Shown here piece by piece: positions 8,573-16,547 of a stretch of 64,000 bases of DNA. This DNA comes from Bog-532 sp963805255 (GTDB taxonomy: Bacteria; Actinomycetota; Actinomycetes; Streptosporangiales; Streptosporangiaceae). The stretch spans positions 248,001 to 312,000 of the forward strand of contig CAWDTK010000004.1 in the NCBI GenBank assembly GCA_963805255.1. Direction: 5' to 3'. The notes beneath the pieces were generated by a model. That model searched no databases. It was not told the DNA's origin and worked only from the letters and a program-made list of their open reading frames with translations. The translations under genes were made by a program, and so were the position numbers. Each line of letters opens with the position of its first letter. Within the stretch, counting starts at the first letter, position 1.

Positions 8573-10402
8573 ATGAACGACGAGACGCGACCGCGCAGGG
8601 CGGTCTACCTGCGGCTATCAGACGCACGCAACGGGGACGACGAGACGCGACCGCGCAGGACGGTCATCTACGTGCGGCTATCAGACGCGCGCAACGGGGA
8701 CTCCATCGCCGACCAGGAGCAGCGGTGCCGCAAGCGCGCCGCCGAGCTCGGCTGGGAAGTCGTCCGGGTATTCGTGGAGAACGACCAGGCCAAGGACGGC
8801 CGGTCGCTGGCGTCGGCCTTCAAGCGGCGCAAGATCACCGTGCCGGGCAAGGACAAGCCGGTGCTGCGGGTGGTCCGGCCCGCCTGGCGGGAAATGCTCG
8901 ACTGCCTGGACGGCGGCCAGGCGGACGCGCTCATCGCGCTCGACCTGGACCGGGCCGCACGCGACCCGCGTGACCTGGAAGACCTCATCGACGTGGTGGA
9001 GGCGTCCAGCCCCCGCCTGCCCGTCGAGTCGGTCACCGGCAGCCTGCGGCTCGCCAACGACGCCGACGTGACCATGGCCCGGGTCATGGTGGCGGTCGGC
9101 AACAAGTCCAGCCGGGATACCGCCCGCCGGGTCGCCGCCGCCCGCGAGCGCGACGCGGGGAAGGGGAAGTACGGCGGCGGCCGCCGTCCCTACGGCTACG
9201 AAGCGGACGGGGTGACCATCCGCGAGCCGGAGGCCGCCGAGGTACGCAAGGCCGCCGGGGCCATCCTGTCGCAGGTGAGCCTGCGCGAGGTGACCGCCTC
9301 GCTGCGCGAGCGCGGCGCGCCCACCGTCACCGGGGCACCGTGGAGCACCGGGACGGTACGGGACATCCTCCTGCGCCCCAGGAACGCCGGGCTTGCCGTC
9401 TACCGGGGCACGGTGGCCAGCCAGGACGCCTGGCCGTCCATCCTGGACGAGGCCACCTGGCGCGGGGTGTGCGCGGTCCTGGACGACCCGGCCAGGCGCA
9501 CCACGCCGGGCAACGCGCCGCGCTGGCTGGGCAGCCTGCTCTACCGGTGCGGCGCCTGCGGTGACGGCACCACCGTCGCCATCGGGCTCGGATCGCGCCG
9601 CACCAGCGGGCCGCGCTACGCCTGCAAGGCGGCCAGTCACCTGTCCCGCTCGGCCATCCCCACCGACGAGCTGGTCTCCCGCACCATCATTCACCGGCTG
9701 GCCAGGCCGGACGCCGCGGACCTGCTGGTGACCCCGCCCGCCGTCAAGGCGGACATCGCCGGGCTTCAGCGGCAGGCGAACGCGCTGCGGGAGCGCAAGA
9801 AGGGCCTGGCGCGCCTTTATGCCGCCGGGGCCATTGACGACGCTCAGCTCACCGCCGGATCGGCGGAACTGGGCCGCGAGCTGAGCAAGGCTGAGGCGGA
9901 ACTGCACGCGGTCTCCGCACGTGACCCGCTCGCCGGGCTGGCCGGGCACGAGGACGCGTCGGAAGTGTGGGCAGGCCTGCCGCTCGGGACCAGGCGGGCC
10001 ATCGTCCGGCTGCTGGCCGAGGTGACGCTGCTGGCCGGCCGCAAGGGCGGCCGGCTGCCCGGGGGCGAGCTACTTCGACCCGGACTCGGTGCGCATCGAA
10101 TGGCGGGGGGCAGCGGCATGACCTGCGACAGTGACAACCCCTACCCGGAGGGCGCGCCCGTCCTGGTGAAGTACCCGCAGACCAAGGCAGAGGAGAAGGC
10201 CGGCCGGGCATCCTGGCCGTGGCTGTCGGGCACCATCGTGCAGCGGTGCGGGCCGGGCGAGTGGCAGGTGTGCGTGGAGGCCGCGAGGTGGCCTGGTGGG
10301 TCAAGAACGACCGTCATCGTTCGCGCGGACGACCGTGTATCCGCCACTGTCGTCCGGCCCGAGGCACCATCCCGTCGGCCAGACATGTTGAGCGCCGGGT
10401 GA
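8573..10402 (+). CDS. Large serine recombinase (element integrase), 3' frameshifted
   Basis: Catalyses attP x attB integration and, with a directionality factor, excision. Domains: resolvase-type catalytic domain (YVRLS, catalytic Ser37; ALDLDRAARDPRDL), recombinase domain (about 190-290; GGRRPYGYEADGV, PWSTGTVRDILLRPRNAG), zinc ribbon (LLYRCGACGDG ... YACKAA), then a coiled coil. Two oddities are visible. The catalytic-motif segment is tandemly duplicated at the N-terminus. The usual C-terminal ending SYFDPDSVRIEWRG lies in the +1 frame after the GGGGG at 10061-10065. With one G fewer the integrase ends at 10121; as read it fuses to the next small gene and stops at 10402. ATG 8573 has AGGAG only 1 base away, so an in-frame TTG (8540) or a later start is possible. 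Confidence 0.88.
   Translation: MNDETRPRRAVYLRLSDARNGDDETRPRRTVIYVRLSDARNGDSIADQEQRCRKRAAELGWEVVRVFVENDQAKDGRSLASAFKRRKITVPGKDKPVLRVVRPAWREMLDCLDGGQADALIALDLDRAARDPRDLEDLIDVVEASSPRLPVESVTGSLRLANDADVTMARVMVAVGNKSSRDTARRVAAARERDAGKGKYGGGRRPYGYEADGVTIREPEAAEVRKAAGAILSQVSLREVTASLRERGAPTVTGAPWSTGTVRDILLRPRNAGLAVYRGTVASQDAWPSILDEATWRGVCAVLDDPARRTTPGNAPRWLGSLLYRCGACGDGTTVAIGLGSRRTSGPRYACKAASHLSRSAIPTDELVSRTIIHRLARPDAADLLVTPPAVKADIAGLQRQANALRERKKGLARLYAAGAIDDAQLTAGSAELGRELSKAEAELHAVSARDPLAGLAGHEDASEVWAGLPLGTRRAIVRLLAEVTLLAGRKGGRLPGGELLRPGLGAHRMAGGSGMTCDSDNPYPEGAPVLVKYPQTKAEEKAGRASWPWLSGTIVQRCGPGEWQVCVEAARWPGGSRTTVIVRADDRVSATVVRPEAPSRRPDMLSAG
8579..8701 (+). repeat. Tandem duplication of the integrase catalytic-motif segment
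   Basis: Copy 1 (8579-8638, 60 bases) and copy 2 (8639-8701, 63 bases) are almost identical. Copy 1 encodes DETRPRRAVYLRLSDARNGD and copy 2 DETRPRRTVIYVRLSDARNG plus D. Copy 2 has one extra codon and continues directly into the catalytic domain (SIADQEQRC), so it is the functional unit; copy 1 puts a spare YxRxS motif in front. Confidence 0.9.
10118..10402 (+). CDS. Small protein overlapping the ancestral integrase stop
   Basis: 94 residues from ATG 10118. This ATG overlaps the TGA (10119-10121) at which the integrase would end in its ancestral frame (ATGA coupling). It reads MTCDSDNPYPEGAPVLVKYP with a central WPWLSGTIVQRCGPGEWQVC, and resembles small beta-rich proteins. As the sequence now reads, the frameshift upstream makes it the C-terminal tail of the integrase. 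A role as a recombination accessory factor is possible from its position but unproven. Its last 100 bases overlap the convergent pentapeptide gene. Confidence 0.45.
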   Translation: MTCDSDNPYPEGAPVLVKYPQTKAEEKAGRASWPWLSGTIVQRCGPGEWQVCVEAARWPGGSRTTVIVRADDRVSATVVRPEAPSRRPDMLSAG

Positions 10403-11791
10403 CAGGACGCGTGATCGCTCGAAAGACATGCCATTCCCGCCGCCGGTGAAGGTGGCCTCGTCGAACCGGGCGTCGCGGCCGAAGGCCGCCCCGATGAACC
10501 CGGCGTTGCCGCTGAAGGCCGCCCCGACGAACCAGGCGTTGCCGCTGAAGGTCGCTCCGCCGAACCATGCGGGGCCGCTGAAGGTCGCCCGGTGGAACCC
10601 GGCGGAGTCGCTGAAGGTCGCCCCGTTGCCGAACCAGGCCTCGCCGCTGAAGGTCGCCCCGTCGAACCGGGCGGGGTCGCTGAAGGTCGCCCCGCCGAAC
10701 CAGGCGCCGCGGGTGAAGGTGGCCCTGTCGAACCGGGCGCCCCCGGTGAACGTGGCGCTGTCGAACCGGGCCTCGCCGGTGAAGGTGGCCTCGTCGAACC
10801 GGGCGCGGTCGCTGAAGGTCGCCCCGCGGAACCCGGCGTGGCCGCTGAAGGTCGCCCCGCCGAACCAGGCGCCGCGGCTGAAGGTCGCCCCGTCGAACCG
10901 GGCGGGGTCGCTGAAGGTCGCCCCGCCGAAGCTCGCGTCGGCCATTACGCTGTCTCGGAGGTTGAAGTCGATGAGAGTGGCGCCGACGAGATCGAGGCGG
11001 ATGTTTGGCCAGAAACCTGGGCTCGGAAGATCTGTGGAGCCCTCATCATGGATGACCTTGTCACGCAGGTGCTCGGCGAGAATACGCTGCGCGGTAAGAC
11101 GCACCTGTCTTTCTTGTCGCCATGTGTCGCCAATCCGACCGGTCTCGGTGCTCGTCTCGGCGTCAGCCTTTCCCTGACCTTCGGTGGCTTGGGAGTCCGA
11201 ATTTCTGCCTGGCGCCGTGGGGGAGAACGGCATGCGCAAGTAGGCGCAGATGACGTTGACGATGGTCTGCCGGTGGTCAGGGTTGTCCTGAGCCAGCCGT
11301 TCGAGTGCGTACAGGCCGCCGAGCCGGACCGGGGCTTTGTCGTTGCCGAGCTGCTCGACCGCCTTGGTGTACAGCTCGGTGATGCGCCGCTCGGTCGCGT
11401 CACGATCGCTCAAATCGGTGGCGATCTCCTGGTGGTGCTGGCGGCGGAAGGCGAGCATCAGCCCGACCGCCGCCCCAGCGCCAGCGCCCGCCGCCAGCCC
11501 CGTGCGAACCGCGTCCAACCGGGAGTTGGCGCGGTCGGTGCCAGGCTTGGCGTGGTCGGCGATGGTCAGCAGCCATATGGTCACCACGAAAGCGGTGATC
11601 ACGACGGCGGCGGCTGCGGCAAGCATCCACCGCCAGGCCGGGATCGGTTGCCACGCTGGCCGGGCACCCTCATGTGCCGGTCGGAGCTTCACGGGTGCAT
11701 CATCTCGCGGCAGGAACGTCCATCGCGGGCGTTTAGGCTGAACTTGCCGCTGCTTGCGTCGGCTCTGCTCGCCGGCCCGGGAGGCGCACAT
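10301..11791 (-). CDS. Membrane-anchored pentapeptide-repeat protein
   Basis: About 496 residues from ATG 11791 (start uncertain, no SD; the frame stays open to 12070). Order: basic N-terminus (SRRKQRQVQPKRPRW), a membrane helix (WMLAAAAAVVITAFVVTIWLL), a second hydrophobic segment (GLAAGAGAGAAVGLMLAF), a conserved domain with RRITELYTKAVEQLGNDKAP and VRLGGLYALERLAQDNPDHR, then about 16 ten-residue units of GATFS-x2-A-x-F type. Pentapeptide repeats fold as a right-handed beta helix. The same architecture is common in actinobacteria, but its role is unknown. Inside a mobile element it may act as a lysogenic-conversion or exclusion factor (inference). Confidence 0.8.
   Translation of the reverse strand: MCASRAGEQSRRKQRQVQPKRPRWTFLPRDDAPVKLRPAHEGARPAWQPIPAWRWMLAAAAAVVITAFVVTIWLLTIADHAKPGTDRANSRLDAVRTGLAAGAGAGAAVGLMLAFRRQHHQEIATDLSDRDATERRITELYTKAVEQLGNDKAPVRLGGLYALERLAQDNPDHRQTIVNVICAYLRMPFSPTAPGRNSDSQATEGQGKADAETSTETGRIGDTWRQERQVRLTAQRILAEHLRDKVIHDEGSTDLPSPGFWPNIRLDLVGATLIDFNLRDSVMADASFGGATFSDPARFDGATFSRGAWFGGATFSGHAGFRGATFSDRARFDEATFTGEARFDSATFTGGARFDRATFTRGAWFGGATFSDPARFDGATFSGEAWFGNGATFSDSAGFHRATFSGPAWFGGATFSGNAWFVGAAFSGNAGFIGAAFGRDARFDEATFTGGGNGMSFERSRVLSPGAQHVWPTGWCLGPDDSGGYTVVRANDDGRS
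10440..10950. repeat. 30-bp imperfect tandem repeats encoding the pentapeptide helix
   Basis: Repeats of about 30 bases (plus-strand core CTGAAGGTCGCCCCG...AACC). Each encodes two pentapeptides of the minus-strand gene; one unit carries an extra codon (GNGATF). Identity between units is high, which suggests recent expansion. There are no unique spacers between units, so this is not a CRISPR array. Confidence 0.85.
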
Positions 11792-11888
11792 CGGCGCCAA
11801 GTAAGAGTTTCGGGCACCTGGCGTACCGGCGCGCTGATAGGCTGCGCCGCCATGAGAGCGGGGACACCGAGGGAATTGGGAAGAGCTA

Positions 11889-12029
11889 ATGCATGTACGG
11901 GGGAAGCTCGCTGGCGCGGCGCTGGCCGCTCTAGCCTTAGCCGCGTGCAGTAGCACTACCACGGTGGCCCGCCAGCCCGGCGGCTCTGTCAGCACCCACG
12001 CAGCTGGCACACCCGCAGCGCAACCGTGA
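11889..12029 (+). CDS. Very small putative lipoprotein (46 aa)
   Basis: ATG 11889 with GAAGAG just upstream. The peptide is MHVRGKLAGAALAALALAAC then SSTTTVARQPGGSVSTHAA and a short tail. This is a textbook lipoprotein signal: basic n-region, Ala/Leu core, LAAC lipobox with the acceptor Cys at residue 20. The mature part is only 26 residues. It is divergent from the pentapeptide gene, with 97 bases between. It may be a small surface lipoprotein of the element, such as an exclusion factor, or the remnant of a longer one. Confidence 0.5.
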   Translation: MHVRGKLAGAALAALALAACSSTTTVARQPGGSVSTHAAGTPAAQP

Positions 12030-12142
12030 CCTCCGAACCAGTAACCCGCCGTCACCCAAAAAGCGCCCATAAGCAGGGGACGTGAATGCTTACGATGCGA
12101 TGGTGATCACAGGACTTCCGAATACGTACGATGGATCCACCC

Positions 12143-13237
12143 CTAGCGTTGTGAGCCGGTACCGGTGTGTATTAGGCCGAGCATGAGTGCGGGCGGCTGG
12201 CGAAGATACTCCTCGAGGGGTGGGACGACCAGGCCTGTAACCCTGATCCGCTCATACCAAGGCAGGACTCCGCCGTTACACCCGAAGCAGAGAAGGCCTC
12301 GGATGCATTTTCCGCACGATTCCCCTTTTGCCCGGCAGCACGCATGGTCATGATCCAGGTGAAGTCCGGACTCATGCTCATGTTCTATCGGACAAATAGC
12401 GCATCGAAAGTTCTGATACTCGAAGAGCCTGTACACGTCAACGAGCGATCGCCGATGTTTTCGGGCTCTCAATTCGATCCCTACGCACAGCCTGCATTTC
12501 GCCCGGGGAAGATCTCTCGCCGCGTCCTCTGGGAAGTCTCCTATAGGTAGCTCTCGTTGACACAGGCTGCACCAGTAGACGCCGCGCTGAAGAAGCTCCT
12601 TGATCTGGTTTGAGCCAGTCTGGAGAATCAACGGAGTGAGCGGCTCGCCACGCATGGCGATCAGTCCGTGCGATCTGCACAGTTCGGAGGCGACGTCTAC
12701 CCTGCGCCCGCACTTCGGTCCGGTGCACATCTGATCCGCCGAGATCGGTGGTTGCAGGGTCGAAAAACTGGTCTCGCGTCTAAACTGCTCGTAGTGGCCG
12801 CGGCAGTATCCTGAGGCATAAACGGGGTGGCCGCAATTGGCGAGGGCTTCGCATTTCGCGTCAGATGCAATCAAGTGCTCGTACAGCGGCCGAAGTTCCT
12901 TGCCCTTCTTCCGTTGCTGATAGTGGGCGCTGCACAGGTCCTGGTTGCCGTATCGGGGTCGAGTGCAACCCTCAAAGCTGCACCTGTCAGCGGACTCGGT
13001 GGGAATGGGTCTCAAGCTCTGGTCGCGGTCGAGTTGACGGGCGTGCGGCGCGCAGTAGCCGCGCACGAAGCTCTGCCGGTCACACCCGTCAAACGCGCAT
13101 GGTGCTGGACCGGTACCTCGTTCACGCAGCGGAGTCAGGGGTTTGTTTTGACTCAGTTGCGCGGCGTGCCCCGAGCAGTAACGCCCTGAAGTACGACGAT
13201 CACAGAGATCAAATGAGCACTCGCGTCGAGATGGCAC
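12143..13237 (-). CDS. Endonuclease VII-domain protein with five N-terminal zinc-knuckle repeats
   Basis: 364 residues from GTG 13237. Residues 7-190 hold five copies of a C-x4/5-C-x8-10-C-x2-H unit (first Cys at 7, 47, 86, 129 and 171), each ending in CxxH, for example CAFDGCDRQSFVRGYCAPH. Then comes a paired-Cys finger (CSLC 223-226, C248, C251) and a C-terminal recombination endonuclease VII domain: CAIC (279-282), HLDHDH (293-298), CIRGLLCFGCNGGV (311-324). The His-me fold cuts branched DNA such as phage Holliday junctions; the knuckles may bind DNA or protein. Base composition is lower in GC than its surroundings, a sign of transfer. No clear SD. Confidence 0.8.
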   Translation of the reverse strand: MPSRRECSFDLCDRRTSGRYCSGHAAQLSQNKPLTPLRERGTGPAPCAFDGCDRQSFVRGYCAPHARQLDRDQSLRPIPTESADRCSFEGCTRPRYGNQDLCSAHYQQRKKGKELRPLYEHLIASDAKCEALANCGHPVYASGYCRGHYEQFRRETSFSTLQPPISADQMCTGPKCGRRVDVASELCRSHGLIAMRGEPLTPLILQTGSNQIKELLQRGVYWCSLCQRELPIGDFPEDAARDLPRAKCRLCVGIELRARKHRRSLVDVYRLFEYQNFRCAICPIEHEHESGLHLDHDHACCRAKGESCGKCIRGLLCFGCNGGVLPWYERIRVTGLVVPPLEEYLRQPPALMLGLIHTGTGSQR

Positions 13238-13344
13238 AGCAGAAGATTAATATCGCGCGGTGCACCCAGGACCGGGCTTTCGGTGTTTTCTCCGTCGCTG
13301 GAGAAGAGGCCCCTCACTCCCAGCCCCGCACTAAAGCATGGGGC

Positions 13345-13572
13345 CTACTTCTTCCGGACGAACGTGCCCATTGGGCTGGTCACCACCAGGCCATCCTCCA
13401 CCAGCCTGCGGAGAGCCTTCCTGGCCGTGGTGTGCGCCACCCCGTAGGTCTGGTGGATGGTGACGATGGAGGGCACAGCGTCGCCCGGAGCCAGCTCACC
13501 TGACTCAATCTGGTCCCTGAGCAGTTCGTATATCTGCTGCCAGGGAGGCACCGGGCTCCCTCTATCGATCAT
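13345..13572 (-). CDS. GntR-type winged-helix regulator (DNA-binding domain only)
   Basis: 75 residues if started at ATG 13572 (MIDRGSPVPPWQQIYELL). The frame extends upstream to 13806, but that part lacks domain character. The protein is almost exactly one GntR winged helix: QIYELLRDQIESGELAPGD, VPSIVTIHQTYGVAHTTARK, ALRRLVEDGLVVTSPMGTFV. No effector domain. Such stand-alone GntR proteins control excision or transfer genes in actinobacterial integrative elements (for example KorSA of pSAM2), so a master-switch role is likely by analogy. It is divergent from the small gene at 13669. Confidence 0.75.
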   Translation of the reverse strand: MIDRGSPVPPWQQIYELLRDQIESGELAPGDAVPSIVTIHQTYGVAHTTARKALRRLVEDGLVVTSPMGTFVRKK

Positions 13573-13656
13573 GGAAGACCAGGTTAGGGGCACCAGCCTG
13601 CTGTCTTCCGGGGCAGCGTGCGGCAGCGCGGGGTAGCACGGTGCGGCGCGCTGCGC

Positions 13657-13668
13657 TTTAATCACAGC
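13657..13668 (+). promoter_or_regulatory. Candidate leaderless promoter shared with 22499-22510
   Basis: TTTAATCACAGC directly abuts the ATG at 13669, placing the -10-like TTTAAT 6 bases before the start, as in leaderless actinobacterial promoters. The identical 12-mer lies directly before the GTG at 22512. The sharing suggests a common regulator. Confidence 0.5.
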
Positions 13669-13851
13669 ATGGATCAGGTTCTCCGGTTGCACCAATTCCA
13701 GCGACAGCACCCAGACGTTGACATTCAGCATCGCCGCGAACCCGTCTGGTGCTGGCAGGCCACCTGGCGCGGCCAGGACGGCATGACCACGGTCCTGGCC
13801 GATCACGAACTCGCGGGCCTGCTCGACAGGCTGGAGGCAACCTTAGGCTAG
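13669..13851 (+). CDS. Small element protein next to the GntR gene
   Basis: 60 residues from ATG 13669. The frame opens earlier at 13618, but the abutting promoter-like 12-mer favours 13669 and a leaderless message. Sequence MDQVLRLHQFQRQHPDVDI ... WCWQATWRGQ ... LADHELAGLLDRLEATLG. Small proteins with this pattern (a Trp-rich centre and a C-terminal leucine helix) often sit beside GntR genes in actinobacterial elements. Function unknown. Confidence 0.5.
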   Translation: MDQVLRLHQFQRQHPDVDIQHRREPVWCWQATWRGQDGMTTVLADHELAGLLDRLEATLG

Positions 13852-13878
13852 GCCCTCCCCGCCACGTCTCCGCAGGAC

Positions 13879-15243
13879 TCAGCGGCCAGATCGGGTCCGC
13901 GCCGATCCGCGGGCATAATCTTCGATACCGCGCTTGCCCGGGCGGCCACCAGCCAGGGCGCGCTTCTCCTCAGCCTCACGCTGAGCGGGTGACTTTGGCC
14001 CCGGCGAAGGCCAGGCATCTTTCGCACTGGGATCGCGGCCTTTCCCGTCACTGAAGAGGTCCGGGTTCTCCTCGATGATCCTGCGGATCTTGGCGTGGAC
14101 CTCGCCGCCCTTGCCGGGCTGATCAGAATCTGACGGGTCGTCATCCTCGCTGTGCGCTCTCGACGCCGAATCAACGAGGACACCGCTGCGGGACGGATGA
14201 TTGACGCCGGTAGGCCGGGCCGTCAGGGCGAGCAGCCTGTCAACCTCATCCTGCGGTGAGGACAGCTCCAGCCCGGAACCGGATCCGGCCGCCTCAGCCA
14301 CAGCGGAGAGACCGATGGCCAGTTCTCCCGCGGAATTGCCGGTGGAGCATTCTTTCACCGCATCCGACACCGCGGCGAACGGGACGCCAAGCCTGCGGCT
14401 GTATTCGCCGGTCGCCTCAAGGATGTCGGTGTCGGTGATCTCCGCCGACAGGGACATCTGCTGCCTATCCCGGTCGGTCACAATCAGCGGGTACTGCGGC
14501 TTGGCGGCGCGGCCGCTGCTCTCGTTCATGGCCGCCAGGGACAGCCGCGCGAACTCGTCCCTCAGGTGATCCTCGTACATGAACGGGCCTCCGAACTGGG
14601 GCAGCGGGTAATCAAGCTCAGGCGGGTAATCGCCCTCGGGCTCAGCCAGCTCGAGCGGGGCATAGCCGGACTGGTCAGCGCACAGCATCAGCAGGCGCGG
14701 GGCCAGCACACTGCCATCCGGGAGCACCTCGTGCAGCTCCGTGCTGCTGGCCGCCAGCTCGGAATACGGATCGAGCGAGATCAAATGCGGGTGGTTTGTC
14801 AAGGCCACATGGACCAGCGCTTTCCCGCGGCGCCTGCCATTGCGCGGGTCCGGGTAATCCATGTGGAGCATCGCCGACGCGCCGAGGATGGTCTTGCCCA
14901 CCTTGTCCGCCACCGCCGGGTCCGGCACCTCGACATCGGCGTAAATCTTCTGGCCGTCCCGGCGGAGATCCACCACGCGGCCCAGGTTCGCCCGGGGGTC
15001 TTCGGTATGACGGTTCCGCTCGTCGGCCGCGGGAAACTGCACGATCGGGACAACCCGGGCATCCCAGTTGCGCTTCAGGTCGGACCACCAGGACTCATCC
15101 ACCGTGAGAGGCTTACCGGTCGCCGGATGGACGAACGTCTCCCCGACCGTCAGCACATGCTTGGCGAACCTGCGGGCCTGGCCGGGGGCGTCCAGCTCCA
15201 GATACGGCTCATCGGGGGAGGGGACCACGCCAACCTCAGGCAC
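13879..15243 (-). CDS. Phage capsid-maturation-protease-like protein
   Basis: 454 residues from GTG 15243, which overlaps the upstream stop by 8 bases. The N-terminal 200 residues resemble phage prohead proteases / Mu I-type proteins: FAKHVLTVGETFVHPATGK, DESWWSDLKRNWDARVVPIV, GRVVDLRRDGQKIYADVEVP, ILGASAMLHMDYPDP and the typical VALTNHPHLISLDPYSEL. The rest is longer and ends in a charged, Lys/Glu-rich, scaffold-like tail. No full catalytic triad can be assigned by eye. It is the last gene of the minus-strand cassette from 18.9 kb. Protease identity is a fold-level guess from motifs; no capsid gene accompanies it. Confidence 0.55.
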   Translation of the reverse strand: MPEVGVVPSPDEPYLELDAPGQARRFAKHVLTVGETFVHPATGKPLTVDESWWSDLKRNWDARVVPIVQFPAADERNRHTEDPRANLGRVVDLRRDGQKIYADVEVPDPAVADKVGKTILGASAMLHMDYPDPRNGRRRGKALVHVALTNHPHLISLDPYSELAASSTELHEVLPDGSVLAPRLLMLCADQSGYAPLELAEPEGDYPPELDYPLPQFGGPFMYEDHLRDEFARLSLAAMNESSGRAAKPQYPLIVTDRDRQQMSLSAEITDTDILEATGEYSRRLGVPFAAVSDAVKECSTGNSAGELAIGLSAVAEAAGSGSGLELSSPQDEVDRLLALTARPTGVNHPSRSGVLVDSASRAHSEDDDPSDSDQPGKGGEVHAKIRRIIEENPDLFSDGKGRDPSAKDAWPSPGPKSPAQREAEEKRALAGGRPGKRGIEDYARGSARTRSGR

Positions 15244-15811
15244 GCTCGCCCCCCTGCGCATCCGCATGGACAACGGACCGCTGCACCGGGGCACCGTTCT
15301 CCCCCAGGGAGACGCCCATCGGGGCACTGCTGCCGTCACGCACCGTCTCACCGGAGGGGGTACGCCACATGACCGCCGACTGCTGCCGGGCGGCACGCTG
15401 CGCCGCGGCCTGCCGGTACTCGGCGGCCACCCGCTCGCGGAGCTGCGCCAGCTCGCCATCGCCCGCCCCGCGCTGCAGCGCCGCGGTCACCCTCTCGTCA
15501 TGATCGGGGCTGCCCGCCCACGGGCCAGCTCCCCCGCTGCTGCTGGACTGTTGCGGCGCGTCCCCCCGGTACCGCTCCGTGATGCCCGCCGCATCGAGCC
15601 CGGCCGCCGTCAGCAGCCTGACCGCCCGTCCCGGGTCGCCGTGCCGGCGGGCCAGCGCGACCACCGCATCCGCGCCACCTGCGCCCATCACCGCGAACCA
15701 GGCGCTATCGCGGCTGGTCTGCTCCGCCTCGGCCGCCGCCTTCCGGTGCTCCTCGGCCGCCTGCCAGGCCCGGCAGACTTTGCAATCGCACCCGGGCTTG
15801 TGATCAGCCAT
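15236..15811 (-). CDS. Element protein with N-terminal Cys pair, unknown function
   Basis: 191 residues from ATG 15811, with GGAGGT about 9 bases upstream; the alternative TTG at 15817 is less likely. It begins MADHKPGCDCKVCRAWQAAE, a CxCxxC zinc-type cluster, followed by an Ala/Glu-rich helical stretch and a Gln-rich region (ERVAAEYRQAAAQRAARQQS). It overlaps the genes on both sides by 8 bases, so the cassette is tightly coupled. Not recognised. Confidence 0.6.
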   Translation of the reverse strand: MADHKPGCDCKVCRAWQAAEEHRKAAAEAEQTSRDSAWFAVMGAGGADAVVALARRHGDPGRAVRLLTAAGLDAAGITERYRGDAPQQSSSSGGAGPWAGSPDHDERVTAALQRGAGDGELAQLRERVAAEYRQAAAQRAARQQSAVMWRTPSGETVRDGSSAPMGVSLGENGAPVQRSVVHADAQGGERA

Positions 15812-16271
15812 TGACAAGCACCTCCCTGCGGGGCGGCACCGGCTCGGCCTGGACGTTCAGCGGATAGAAGTCCCGCTTGATCACCCGGCCGCTCTTGGCC
15901 CGGTATGTGTAGGTCAGCGCACAGTTCGCCAGCAATTCCGCGAGCCACTCGTCCGCGGCCCAGCTCAGATAGCCGGCCACCCGGTGCTCGTTGCCATTCC
16001 AGATCTCATAGACGGCGCCGCCGCGGATGTCATCGAAGATCCGGCCGATGGACCTTCCCAGCTCGTAGATGGTGACCCGGACCGGCTCACAGCCGCCGGG
16101 GCGTTCCCGGACAAACCAGCTTCTGTGCATGCCTGTCTGCAAATGGACGACGCGGACAATCTTGCCGGCCGCGACCAGGCCGCACAGCCGCGGCAGCTCA
16201 TGCTGGAACGCCGACCCGCCCGCAAGCTCGATCCCGGCTGTCACGCCCGGACAATCGGCGCTTACGTACAT
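15804..16271 (-). CDS. Element protein of unknown function
   Basis: 155 residues from ATG 16271 (MYVSADCPGVTAGIELAGGS). A compact, apparently globular protein with RLCGLVAAGKIVRVVHLQTG, VTIYELGRSIGRIFDDIRGG and EIWNGNEHRVAGYLSWAADE, and a basic beta-rich C-terminus. Its real-protein composition (balanced aromatic and charged residues) supports it over the other frames. No family recognised. Confidence 0.6.
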   Translation of the reverse strand: MYVSADCPGVTAGIELAGGSAFQHELPRLCGLVAAGKIVRVVHLQTGMHRSWFVRERPGGCEPVRVTIYELGRSIGRIFDDIRGGAVYEIWNGNEHRVAGYLSWAADEWLAELLANCALTYTYRAKSGRVIKRDFYPLNVQAEPVPPRREVLVNG

Positions 16272-16547
16272 AACTGACCGGTGCCGCCCGGCTGACCGCC
16301 TTCCCCGGCCCGGCCGAACATGCGGAACTCCGGCCCGGATGAGCAGGATCGGCCTTAACAGCCGGGGAAGAAGTTTCCGGCCGCGCCGGGCAGCACCGGG
16401 GCTTACCGCCAGCGGGTGCGGCGCCGTCCATACCGGCCCCGTGCCGGGCGTACCGGCTGCGCCTCCGGAGCGGCCGGGGACTGTGACTGGATGTCCCCGC
16501 CCACGTGGTCGCCCTGGATGGCCTGCCGGACACCCTCAGGCACTCCC

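Noticed and set aside
10440..10950. Regular 30-bp repeats resembling a CRISPR array
   Set aside because: Units are contiguous, with no unique spacers, and encode pentapeptide repeats in frame on the minus strand; no cas genes nearby.
13307..13346. AGGCCCC...GGGGCCT inverted repeat as a terminator
   Set aside because: Only 7-base arms with a 26-base loop and no U tract, overlapping the GntR stop; too weak to call.
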